In this document: piece after piece, positions 1 to 7,712 of the stretch | Layout: every line of letters starts with the position of its first letter | Numbering within the stretch: position 1 is the stretch's first letter | DNA from: Rhodothermales bacterium | Lineage (GTDB): Bacteria; Bacteroidota; Rhodothermia; Rhodothermales; VXPQ01 | Direction of reading: 5' to 3' | Assembly (NCBI GenBank): GCA_951812335.1 | Contig: OX638293.1 | Span: 1,224,731 to 1,288,730 of the forward strand | Length of the DNA: 64,000 bases | Made by a program: the position numbers and the translations under genes | Notes under the pieces: model-generated | What the model was told of the DNA's origin: nothing | The model's database searches: none | Seen by the model: only the letters and a program-made list of their open reading frames with translations

Positions 1-2
1 TG

Positions 3-305
3 GATGTGGCGACGGACGCCCCCCGGTTGCTGGTGCTCAGCGAAGTGTTTTATCCGGCAGGGTGGAGGGCTACGGTCGGCGGCGAGGAGGCTCCCATTTT
101 GCAGGTCGATCATATGTTGCGCGGCGTGCCGGTTCCGGCGGGCGCGCATCAGGTGGTCATGCGTTTCGACCCGCCCCGGCACCGTATTGGCGTAGCGGTC
201 GGCGCCGGTTCGACCGTGCTGGTGTACGGGGGCGTGCTTATGTTGCTGGTCATGGGCTGGCGCCGCAGGCAGCGACAAATCAGTTTCTCGGCATCGGAGG
301 CATGA
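3..305 (+). CDS. C-terminal end of a YfhO-family membrane protein (partial)
   Basis: The gene enters from outside the window, so only about 100 residues are visible. The fragment has a soluble beta-rich stretch (VLSEVFYPAGW, then a VPVPAGAHQVVMRF segment) followed by one hydrophobic helix and a short basic tail (WRRRQRQ). This is the usual ending of large YfhO-type multi-pass membrane proteins, which are linked to glycosylation of surface polymers. The stop overlaps the start of the next gene by ATGA, suggesting translational coupling to the glycosyltransferase. The family call rests on the tail only. Confidence 0.6.
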   Translation, partial: DVATDAPRLLVLSEVFYPAGWRATVGGEEAPILQVDHMLRGVPVPAGAHQVVMRFDPPRHRIGVAVGAGSTVLVYGGVLMLLVMGWRRRQRQISFSASEA

Positions 306-1615
306 AGCGGCTTCTCTTCGTCACATACTACTTTCCGCCGTCGGGCGGGTCGGGGGTGCAGCGCGGCCTTAAATTCGTGAAGTATCTGCCCGAATTCGGA
401 TGGCAGCCCACCGTGCTTACCGTGCGTCCGGAGAGCGCTTCCTGGCCCGATCCCGATCCGGATTCGGTGGCGGATATTCCGGAAGGGACCCGGGTGGAAC
501 GCACCGGGGCATGGGATCCCTATGCATGGTACGCCCGCCTGCTTGGCCGGAAAAAACAGGACGTCATATCGGTCGGATTTATCGGAGAGGATGGAGCGGT
601 TTCCCGCCGCCGGTTCGCGCGGTGGATCCGGGCCAACCTGTTTCTTCCGGATGCGCGGGTCGGATGGGTTCCGTTCGCCGCGGCGCGTGCGCGGGCGCTC
701 ATGCGACAGCAATACGATGCGGTGCTTACTACGGGCCCGCCGCATTCCACCCATTTTGCGGGGCTGGCGCTGCAGCGTACGCACGGCATGCCCTGGCTGG
801 CCGATTTCCGGGACCCCTGGACAGAGATATATTATTATTATGCCGATTTGCCGATGACCGCCCCTGCCCGGGCGCTTGACGCCTTTCTTGAACGATGGGT
901 GTTGCGGAATACCGACGGATTCGTAGTCGAAAACGTGTCCACGCAGCGCCGGTTTGCAGAGCGGGGGTATGCGTCGGAGGTAATCGAAAACGGGTTCGAC
1001 CCGGCCGATTTCGAGGAATCCGCATCCTCTCACACGGTTTCCGGCGATGCGTTTGTGGTGGCCCATGTGGGAAATATGACCCGAACCCAGAATCCGGCAG
1101 CGCTCTGGAAGGCGCTGTCCGATCCGGCAACCCCATCGGAGTGCCCCGACCTGCAATGCCGGTTTACGGGGAATGTCGATGCCTCCGTGCTTGCTTCTGC
1201 GTCCGCCACCTGTCCCGACGTACGTCTCGATACGTTGCCGTACGTTCCTCATCGGACAGCCATTGGCCGGATGCGCGAAGCCGCGTTGCTGCTGCTTCCC
1301 ATCAACCGGGTTGAGGGCGCGGAGGGCATTACGCCCGGCAAACTGTACGAATACCTTGCATCGGGCCGTCCTGTGCTGGCGTTGGGTCCTGTGGACGGAA
1401 ACCCCGCTCGTATTTTACAGGAAACCGGCGCCGGGCGTATGTTCGATTTCGACGATGTGGACGGGGTGCGCGCCTTCCTGCATGCGCACTACGAGGCGTG
1501 GCGCGCGGGTTCTCCCATGCAAGGAGCGCCTCCGGACCGGATTACCCGGTACAGCCGCCGCGAACAGGCCCGGCGGCTCGCTGCATTGCTTTCCGGCCTT
1601 TCCGACCGGTCATAG
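302..1615 (+). CDS. Glycosyltransferase, GT4-like
   Basis: A protein of 437 residues. It starts at ATG 302 with MKRLLFVTYYFPPSGGSGVQ, the glycine-rich N-terminal loop of GT-B glycosyltransferases. The C-terminal half carries the nucleotide-sugar-binding pattern (GKLYEYLASGRPVLAL) with the conserved glutamate. It probably transfers a sugar from a nucleotide donor to a surface glycan; donor and acceptor cannot be read from sequence. The start is chosen because it overlaps the upstream stop (ATGA) and because upstream in-frame sequence is not protein-like. It sits with a UDP-GlcNAc 2-epimerase and a second glycosyltransferase. Confidence 0.85.
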   Translation: MKRLLFVTYYFPPSGGSGVQRGLKFVKYLPEFGWQPTVLTVRPESASWPDPDPDSVADIPEGTRVERTGAWDPYAWYARLLGRKKQDVISVGFIGEDGAVSRRRFARWIRANLFLPDARVGWVPFAAARARALMRQQYDAVLTTGPPHSTHFAGLALQRTHGMPWLADFRDPWTEIYYYYADLPMTAPARALDAFLERWVLRNTDGFVVENVSTQRRFAERGYASEVIENGFDPADFEESASSHTVSGDAFVVAHVGNMTRTQNPAALWKALSDPATPSECPDLQCRFTGNVDASVLASASATCPDVRLDTLPYVPHRTAIGRMREAALLLLPINRVEGAEGITPGKLYEYLASGRPVLALGPVDGNPARILQETGAGRMFDFDDVDGVRAFLHAHYEAWRAGSPMQGAPPDRITRYSRREQARRLAALLSGLSDRS

Positions 1616-1645
1616 AACCTGTTCTGTGCGTATAGCGCGCCTGCC

Positions 1646-2695
1646 ATGCATATTGTAACCGTCGTCGGCGCTCGCCCCCAGTTCGTCAAGGCAGCTCCCC
1701 TGCGCTGCGCCCTCATGGACGCCGGCATTCGGGAAACGCTGGTGCATACCGGGCAGCACTACGATCCGGAGATGAGCGCCGTTTTTTTCGAGGAACTGGG
1801 GCTGCCCGATCCCGATGCGAACCTCGGAACGGGGTCCGGCACGCACGCCGTACAGACCGGCGAAACGATGATGCGCCTCGAAGCCCTGCTTATGCAAGGG
1901 GCGCTTCCCGATGGATTGATGGTATACGGCGATACGAACGGCACGCTGGCCGGCGCGCTGGTGGCCGCCAAACTGGGTATTCCGCTCATTCATGTGGAAG
2001 CCGGGTTGCGTTCCTTCAACCGGCGCATGCCGGAGGAAATCAACCGGATCGTAACCGACCTGCTGGCCTCGGTGCTCTGTTGTCCGACGGAAACTTCGGT
2101 CCGGAATCTTGCCGCCGAAGGCATCGTGGAGGGCGTACACTTGACGGGCGACGTAATGCTGGACGCCACGCGCTTTTTTGCGGAGGCGGCCGGACGGCGG
2201 GCACCGCTGTCGTCCGTGACGACGCATGGCCCGGGCGCGTATTATGCGGCCACGGTGCATCGGGCGGGGAATACCGACGATCCCGAACGGCTGGCGGGTA
2301 TTTTCGAAGGGCTGGGGCGGCTGGACGCTCCGGTCGTGGTCCCGCTGCATCCGAGGACGCAAGCCTGTCTTTCCGGGATTTCCGTTCCGGAGAATGTGGA
2401 GATTACGGACCCCCTGAGTTACCTGCGCATGCTCACGCTGGTGCGTTCCGCCCGCGCCGTGCTGACCGATTCGGGAGGGCTGCAAAAAGAATCCCTATGG
2501 CTGGGCGTGCCGTGCATTACCCTGCGCGAAGAAACCGAATGGGTGGAAACGCTGGAGGGGGGCTGGAACCGGCTGGCCGGCGCCGATCCGGTCCGCATTG
2601 CGGAAGCCGCCCGGATGCGTCCGGAGACGCCTGCCCCCGAGGCGGGAGAACCGGGCGCCGCCGCCCGGATCGCCGCGCTGCTTTCGAACCGATAA
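1646..2695 (+). CDS. wecB: UDP-N-acetylglucosamine 2-epimerase, non-hydrolysing
   Basis: A protein of 349 residues, slightly shorter than the usual 360-380. Family signatures are VVGARPQFVKAAPL at the N-terminus, HTGQHYD near residue 33, GDTNGTLAGALVAAKLGIP, HVEAGLRS, PEEINR and TDSGGLQKES near the C-terminus. The enzyme interconverts UDP-GlcNAc and UDP-ManNAc, which feeds ManNAc or ManNAcA into surface polysaccharide. It lies 30 bp after one glycosyltransferase and 18 bp before another, so it probably belongs to one glycan operon. Confidence 0.93.
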   Translation: MHIVTVVGARPQFVKAAPLRCALMDAGIRETLVHTGQHYDPEMSAVFFEELGLPDPDANLGTGSGTHAVQTGETMMRLEALLMQGALPDGLMVYGDTNGTLAGALVAAKLGIPLIHVEAGLRSFNRRMPEEINRIVTDLLASVLCCPTETSVRNLAAEGIVEGVHLTGDVMLDATRFFAEAAGRRAPLSSVTTHGPGAYYAATVHRAGNTDDPERLAGIFEGLGRLDAPVVVPLHPRTQACLSGISVPENVEITDPLSYLRMLTLVRSARAVLTDSGGLQKESLWLGVPCITLREETEWVETLEGGWNRLAGADPVRIAEAARMRPETPAPEAGEPGAAARIAALLSNR

Positions 2696-2713
2696 CGCCG
2701 TATCCTGTACGTC

Positions 2714-3802
2714 ATGCTGCCGAAATTGCTCTTCATCTATATCCGTCCCGCCTCGTTCACCCGAGAGGATATACGCTTGCTCGAAGAAGCGTACGAGGTG
2801 GTGCCGTTCGAATTCCGGGGGGCGAAAAAGCCGGGCCTGTTTGCGTTTTTGGGATTGTTTTTTAAACAATTCCTCTGGCTGCTTCGGGAGCTTCCCGGGG
2901 CGGTGGCCGTCTACGGCTGGTTTGTGGATTATCACATGGCGCTGCCGGTTGCGGCGGCCCGCTTTTTTGGGAAACCCGTGCTGGCGGTGGTGGGGGGCTT
3001 CGATGCGATTTCCTTGCCTTCGTTGGGGTATGGCGTGGCGCTGAGCGGCTGGCGCCGCCGGATTGCCCGCATGGTGTATCGCCGGGTGGACGCCCTGCTT
3101 CCCGTGTCGTCGTCGCTGGTCCGGTCGAAGAACCGTTTTTCGGAGGGGCCGGAAGAACGGGAATATGGCTTGCGGATGCTTGCGCCGGATACGCCCGCCG
3201 CTGTCCGCGTGGTCCCCACGGGCTATGATCCGGAGGTATGGGTGGCAGGGCCTGACGAGCGTGCTTCTATTGTTGGCACGATCGGATTAATTGACGAGGG
3301 ATACACCTTCCAGCGTAAAGGGATCGATTTATTCTTCGACGCGGCCCGCCTGATGCCGGACGTCCGTTTTCGGGTCGTAGGCGTACGGAACCGGGAAGTG
3401 ATCGCAGCGCGGTACGATCCGCCGCCGAACGTCGAGATGATTCCGCCCATGCCGCGTGAACAGTTGCCGGCGCAGTACCACGAAATGTCCGTGTATGTGC
3501 AGTTGTCGAGGGCAGAGGGCTTGCCGAACGTGTTGTGCGAGGCGATGCTGTGCGGATGCGTGCCGGTGGGAAGCCGGGTCTTCGGCATTCCGGAGGGTAT
3601 CGGGGAGGCCGGATTTCTGGTGGACGAGCCGCGCGCCGCCGCCGTGTGCGAGGTGATCCGGGCAGCGTTGCGCGCAGCGGATCCGGCCTTGCGCGCGGCG
3701 GCCCGCGCGCGTATCGAGCGCCTTTTTCACCGGGATCGCCGCCGCGAGAGCCTCCTGAACATTTTAGCCGAACTCACAGGGGAGGAGCGTCATGACCGCT
3801 GA
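2714..3802 (+). CDS. Glycosyltransferase, GT4/GT1-like
   Basis: A protein of 362 residues. The C-terminal half has the GT-B signature: VYVQLSRAEGLPNVLCEAML followed by GCVPVGSRVFGIPE, with the conserved E(x7)E arrangement. The N-terminal part contains hydrophobic stretches around residues 45-75 that may be monotopic membrane contacts. It is probably cytoplasmic and acts on a lipid-linked or growing glycan. Its stop overlaps the next start by 11 bp, indicating coupling to the HprK-like protein. Confidence 0.82.
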   Translation: MLPKLLFIYIRPASFTREDIRLLEEAYEVVPFEFRGAKKPGLFAFLGLFFKQFLWLLRELPGAVAVYGWFVDYHMALPVAAARFFGKPVLAVVGGFDAISLPSLGYGVALSGWRRRIARMVYRRVDALLPVSSSLVRSKNRFSEGPEEREYGLRMLAPDTPAAVRVVPTGYDPEVWVAGPDERASIVGTIGLIDEGYTFQRKGIDLFFDAARLMPDVRFRVVGVRNREVIAARYDPPPNVEMIPPMPREQLPAQYHEMSVYVQLSRAEGLPNVLCEAMLCGCVPVGSRVFGIPEGIGEAGFLVDEPRAAAVCEVIRAALRAADPALRAAARARIERLFHRDRRRESLLNILAELTGEERHDR

Positions 3803-4910
3803 GCGAATGTCCGCATATCGCATGATGGGACGGAATGTGGAGGTCCGCTTCGACGCTTCGAAGGGCGCAGCCATTCTGCAGGAAGAACTGGCGGCGTATC
3901 CTTCTGCGGCTGCGACGGGGGGCGCGGATATGGTTGTTCGGTATGCGCCGGTCGAGTACGCCGGGTTGCGATTCGCCAATCCTTCCATCCACTGTGAAAT
4001 GGAAGACGGCTTCATCGTCAAGGGACGCATGGCGACCATGCGTTTTCGCCTGGAAGGGGATCGTCTTTCCAGCGTCGATTTTTACCCGGCCTCCGGAAGG
4101 TCTCCCCTGATGCGGGGATTGCGCCGCATGGCGGATATGCAGTACACCTCCCGCGAGGAACGCGCCGGGGTTATTTTTCACGAGTCGGTGGCCGGACCCG
4201 CGGCCTATTGGGCGCCGGATCTGGCGCTTGTGCATGCGTCCTCCTTTTCGGATGCGCGCGGCGTAACGCTGATTGGGGGCACGGGCGGCGCAGGCAAGAC
4301 GTCGCTGGCGCTGGAGTTGTGCCGCAGGCCCGGCTTCCGGTTCGTCGCCGACGACATCTCCTTCGTAGGGGAGGACGGGCACGTATGGCCTAATCTGGCA
4401 TGGCCCAAGATATATGGGTACAACCTCGAAGGCGATCCGGAGTTGACTGCCCGGTTGCTGGGCGGGCGCACTGCGGCAGACCGCCTGCACTGGGCCTTGC
4501 ACCGTCGCCGGGGGGCGGCCTTCGTTCGCCGCCGGATGGCGCCTGCCGACCTGTACGATGGGTATGACAGGGAAGGCGGTCCTTTATACCGATATGTCAT
4601 CCTGATCCGCGAGGACCGCTCGGACCTCCATATTTCCGACCTTTCTCCGGCCCGTGCAGCGGCGATGAGCATCCACGTGATGCAGGCGGAATACGCCGGG
4701 TTTCATAATCATCTCCACTGGCATGCGGTGAACCGGGCGGCCGAGGATCGCCTGCCGACCGTCTCCGTAACCGAGGTGCTCCACAGGTGGCGGGAAATGC
4801 TGGCTCGCGTGCTGGGCGGGGCGTCGTGCCAGCTTGCCCGGATTCCTCGCTCCATGGAACACGGCGCATTCCGCCGCCGGATGGCCGGGTTGCTGGCCGA
4901 CGCCGAGTAG
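3792..4910 (+). CDS. HprK-like P-loop kinase domain protein
   Basis: A protein of 372 residues. A Walker A motif GGTGGAGKTSLALEL lies near residue 160, followed by a FVADDISFV segment that resembles the acidic Walker B region of HPr kinase-related proteins. The N-terminal ~120 residues have no family I recognise. True HPr kinase/phosphorylase is linked to PTS control, but no HPr or PTS gene is seen here. HprK-related proteins in glycan or peptide-modification clusters are known, and their substrates are often unknown. It overlaps the upstream glycosyltransferase by 11 bp. Confidence 0.7.
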   Translation: MTAERMSAYRMMGRNVEVRFDASKGAAILQEELAAYPSAAATGGADMVVRYAPVEYAGLRFANPSIHCEMEDGFIVKGRMATMRFRLEGDRLSSVDFYPASGRSPLMRGLRRMADMQYTSREERAGVIFHESVAGPAAYWAPDLALVHASSFSDARGVTLIGGTGGAGKTSLALELCRRPGFRFVADDISFVGEDGHVWPNLAWPKIYGYNLEGDPELTARLLGGRTAADRLHWALHRRRGAAFVRRRMAPADLYDGYDREGGPLYRYVILIREDRSDLHISDLSPARAAAMSIHVMQAEYAGFHNHLHWHAVNRAAEDRLPTVSVTEVLHRWREMLARVLGGASCQLARIPRSMEHGAFRRRMAGLLADAE

Positions 4911-4923
4911 CCAGGATTCCTTT

Positions 4924-4969
4924 GGGGAGCGTAGCGGGGGTTTCTTCGGGAGCGTTAGCGGGGTTTCAA
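4924..4969. repeat. Two tandem 23-bp imperfect direct repeats
   Basis: Between the HprK-like gene and the YbbR-like gene there are two adjacent 23-bp units, 4924-4946 and 4947-4969. Each carries GGGAGCG, TAGCGGGG and GTTTC. They lie in the non-coding gap, although an open frame continues through them. No function is evident. Confidence 0.6.
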
Positions 4970-5023
4970 GGGCGTCGAACAAACCTGCCGGCGGGTGCGT
5001 CTAATGGCGGACCTTTCATTTCG

Positions 5024-6058
5024 TTGTCTGCCGTGTCTCGAATCGATCCGGAATCGGGCAGGAAATCCCTGCAAACCACGCTCCGGCGGCGTCTGCGTCA
5101 GGCGCTTGGGGCCCGTCTGTTGCTGACGCGCCCCTCCGACCGGAATGCGGCGGGTTCGCAACGCCGCACCGTGGAAATCGCCCTGGCGATTCTCCTTTCG
5201 ATGCTCCTCTGGTTCACGTTCACCATGCGCGAGACGCATACGAGGACCGTCGAACTGCCTGTCGAGGTGGTTAATGTCCCCGCAGAGCAGGCGCTCTCGC
5301 AGTATCCCCCGGAGACGGTGCGTGTGCAGGCTGCCGGCGAGGGGTGGACCCTTCTCAGGCTCGGATTACGTTCGCCGGTCGTTTCCATTGACGCCTCCCA
5401 GTCGCAGGTGCAGATTATTGACGCCGTCTCGGAGTTTCTGCCGGAAGTGCAGGTGCAGTCCGTCACGCCGGCGGTCGCCAATTTGTTCAAGGAGCGACGG
5501 ATCGTGCGCGTGGTCCCCATCCGGGCCAATGTGACGCTCGAAACGCCCGCCACATACGATTTGCTTGCGCCGCCCGAGGTGTTTCCCGATTCCGTGGCTG
5601 TGGCGGGAGCCGTTTCCGTCGTGAGCGGCCTGACTGAGTGGCCCACGGGCACCCAAACGTTCGAGGCGGTGCGCGATACGTTCGAGGTGCGTCTGGCGCT
5701 TGCGGATACGCTGGGGGGGCTTGTGGAGAAGAACGTCGAGGATGTACTGCTGCGGGCGATTTCCCGGGAGTTTACGGAGGATACCCGCGAAATCGTCGTG
5801 ACAGTGCAAGGGCAACCGTCCACGCGCCAACTCGTATCGCTTGAACCTTCGGCGGTGCAAGTACGCTACCGGGTCATGTTGTCGCAATACCAGGACGCCC
5901 AGCGGGCCATGGATTTTTTCGCAACGGTTTCCTGGGATGACATCCGCAGGGACACCACCGGCTATGTGGAGCCGCATCTGGAGGCGCCGGACGGTATTGT
6001 GCTTCGGGATGTGGAAATGATTCCCCGGCGCCTTGCGTATTACCAACGCATCGACTGA
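5024..6058 (+). CDS. YbbR-like (CdaR-like) membrane-anchored protein
   Basis: About 344 residues if started at TTG 5024; GTG 5033 is an alternative. A GGCGGA sequence at 5006-5011 is better spaced for TTG 5024. One transmembrane segment (VEIALAILLSMLLWFTFTM) follows a basic N-terminus, and the rest is extracytoplasmic. The first repeat begins ELPVEVVNVP and later ones include VRVVPIRANV, a pattern typical of YbbR domains. In other bacteria CdaR regulates the diadenylate cyclase CdaA, but no cdaA is adjacent. The gene ends 22 bp before menF. Confidence 0.72.
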   Translation: MSAVSRIDPESGRKSLQTTLRRRLRQALGARLLLTRPSDRNAAGSQRRTVEIALAILLSMLLWFTFTMRETHTRTVELPVEVVNVPAEQALSQYPPETVRVQAAGEGWTLLRLGLRSPVVSIDASQSQVQIIDAVSEFLPEVQVQSVTPAVANLFKERRIVRVVPIRANVTLETPATYDLLAPPEVFPDSVAVAGAVSVVSGLTEWPTGTQTFEAVRDTFEVRLALADTLGGLVEKNVEDVLLRAISREFTEDTREIVVTVQGQPSTRQLVSLEPSAVQVRYRVMLSQYQDAQRAMDFFATVSWDDIRRDTTGYVEPHLEAPDGIVLRDVEMIPRRLAYYQRID

Positions 6059-6080
6059 GGCGGCCGGATACGGCGCACGC

Positions 6081-7496
6081 ATGCTTGACGAACAAGACAT
6101 TCTTGTTTTCGACGACATCCTCGACGATTCCGGCTATGTGCAACGTGTGCTTGCGCGGCGGGTGGAGGAGGTCCTGTGCGAGGCAGGGGACACCGACGGG
6201 GAACGGCGCATTGTGCGCCTGATCGTCCCGATGGCGCCGCTCGATGCGCCCGCGTGGCTGGCGGCGCAGACCCTGCTTCCGAAAGTGTACTGGCACGCGC
6301 GCCGGGACAGTATGGTGACGGCGGCGGTCGGCGAGGCGGACCGGTGCATGGGCGGCCCGGACGCCGGGTACGGCACGCTGCGCACGCAACTCGATGCCGT
6401 GTTGCCGAAAAGCGATGCCCGGGCGCGCTACTTCGGAGGATTTCGGTTCGATCCGAGCGCTCCCGACGACGAGGTCTGGCAAGGTTTTCCGACGTTCCTG
6501 TTCACGCTGCCCCGGTTTGCGTATTTGCGCAACGAAGACAGGGGGGTATTGGCGTGTAACCTTTTTCTGCCCCGTGACCTGTCCCGCAAGGACGCTATTC
6601 TGGAGGATATCGAGCAACTCCGGTTCCCGGATCGTTTTGCAGAGTCGGCGTTCGGCGCGCGCAAGCCGCTTCTGCTTTCACGGACGGATGAACCGGACCG
6701 GGCGGGTTGGGAGCAGAGCGTCGAATGGGCGCTAGACGCTTTCGCGCAGCGCCGCCGCCATCTCGAAAAAGTAGTACTTGCTCGCCGCACGCTCCTGACC
6801 TTTGGAGAATCGCTCGATGCCTTCGCCTTGCTGAAGAAGCTCCGGGAGGCCACCCCGAATTGTTTTCATTACGGATTCCAGTTCGAGCCGGACGCTGTTT
6901 TCGTAGGGGCTACGCCGGAGCGCCTTTTCCATCGCAGCGGGCGGTACATACGAACGGAGGCCGTGGCCGGCACCTGTGTGCGGGGCGATACGGAGGCCGA
7001 AGACGCCAAAGCTCTGGCCTCGTTGCTCGCTAGCGAGAAAGACCAGCGCGAGCATGCGTACGTGCGGGAAAGCATTCGTACTGCGCTCGATCCGTTGTGT
7101 CAGGAATTTCGCATAGATGACGAGGCGTCCGGGTTGCAGCAAGCCTGGAGGTGGCATCTCGTTTCGCGCAGCAGCGGCCTGTTGCAACGCGGCGTGCACG
7201 GAAGCGATGTCATGGGGGCGCTCCATCCCACCCCTGCCGTAGGCGGATATCCCGTCGAGCCTGCGTTGGCGGTCATTCGCAATCTGGAAGGGTTCGACCG
7301 GGGTTGGTATACGGGGCCGGTAGGGTGGATAGGTCCTCAGGGGGCGGAATTTGCGGTGGCGCTCCGGTGCGGTCTCGTCCGGGATCGCGTCTTGTATCTG
7401 TTTGCCGGCGCCGGGATTGTGGAGGGATCCGATCCGGTGGCCGAATGGAAGGAAATCGAGCAGAAGACCAGCGATATTCTGGGGGTGCTGGAGTGA
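6081..7496 (+). CDS. menF: Isochorismate synthase
   Basis: A protein of 471 residues from ATG 6081; an earlier in-frame ATG at 6033 would overlap the upstream gene. The C-terminal chorismate-binding domain has ALHPTPAVGGYPVE, RGWYTGPVGW and the final GAGIVEGSDPVAEWKEIEQK. These match isochorismate synthases, which convert chorismate to isochorismate, the first committed step of classical menaquinone synthesis. It is first of a men cluster (menF-D-B-A-E). The gap before menD holds a truncated copy of the dispersed repeat. Confidence 0.93.
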   Translation: MLDEQDILVFDDILDDSGYVQRVLARRVEEVLCEAGDTDGERRIVRLIVPMAPLDAPAWLAAQTLLPKVYWHARRDSMVTAAVGEADRCMGGPDAGYGTLRTQLDAVLPKSDARARYFGGFRFDPSAPDDEVWQGFPTFLFTLPRFAYLRNEDRGVLACNLFLPRDLSRKDAILEDIEQLRFPDRFAESAFGARKPLLLSRTDEPDRAGWEQSVEWALDAFAQRRRHLEKVVLARRTLLTFGESLDAFALLKKLREATPNCFHYGFQFEPDAVFVGATPERLFHRSGRYIRTEAVAGTCVRGDTEAEDAKALASLLASEKDQREHAYVRESIRTALDPLCQEFRIDDEASGLQQAWRWHLVSRSSGLLQRGVHGSDVMGALHPTPAVGGYPVEPALAVIRNLEGFDRGWYTGPVGWIGPQGAEFAVALRCGLVRDRVLYLFAGAGIVEGSDPVAEWKEIEQKTSDILGVLE

Positions 7497-7534
7497 GGGT
7501 ATGGGGTTTTTACCGGGTGCGCCGATCCGACCCG

Positions 7535-7677
7535 TGCGCCTCTCTGCCTCCCGAAGGGCGCTTCCTGCCAGCGATGCCCCGAATGCGCAGTATCCCCCTA
7601 ATTCCGACGATGGAATCATGATGTACTGTACTTGCGAACGTGAAGTGCTGAGCGAAGTGGTTTTGATCAGAGTATCC
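7535..7677 (+). repeat. Truncated copy (D) of the dispersed inverted-repeat element
   Basis: This ~143-bp stretch between menF and menD matches the right half of the full element at 49445-49702. Shared features are TCCCGAAGGGCGCTTC near its left side, TAATTCCGACGATG, GTGAAGTGCTGA and the terminal TGATCAGAGTATCC ending at 7677. The left terminus is absent, since it would fall inside menF. The right end lies 35 bp before the menD start. Confidence 0.85.
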
Positions 7678-7712
7678 CGTTATTTTCAGGCAGATGAAAT
7701 CCAGCGATACAC

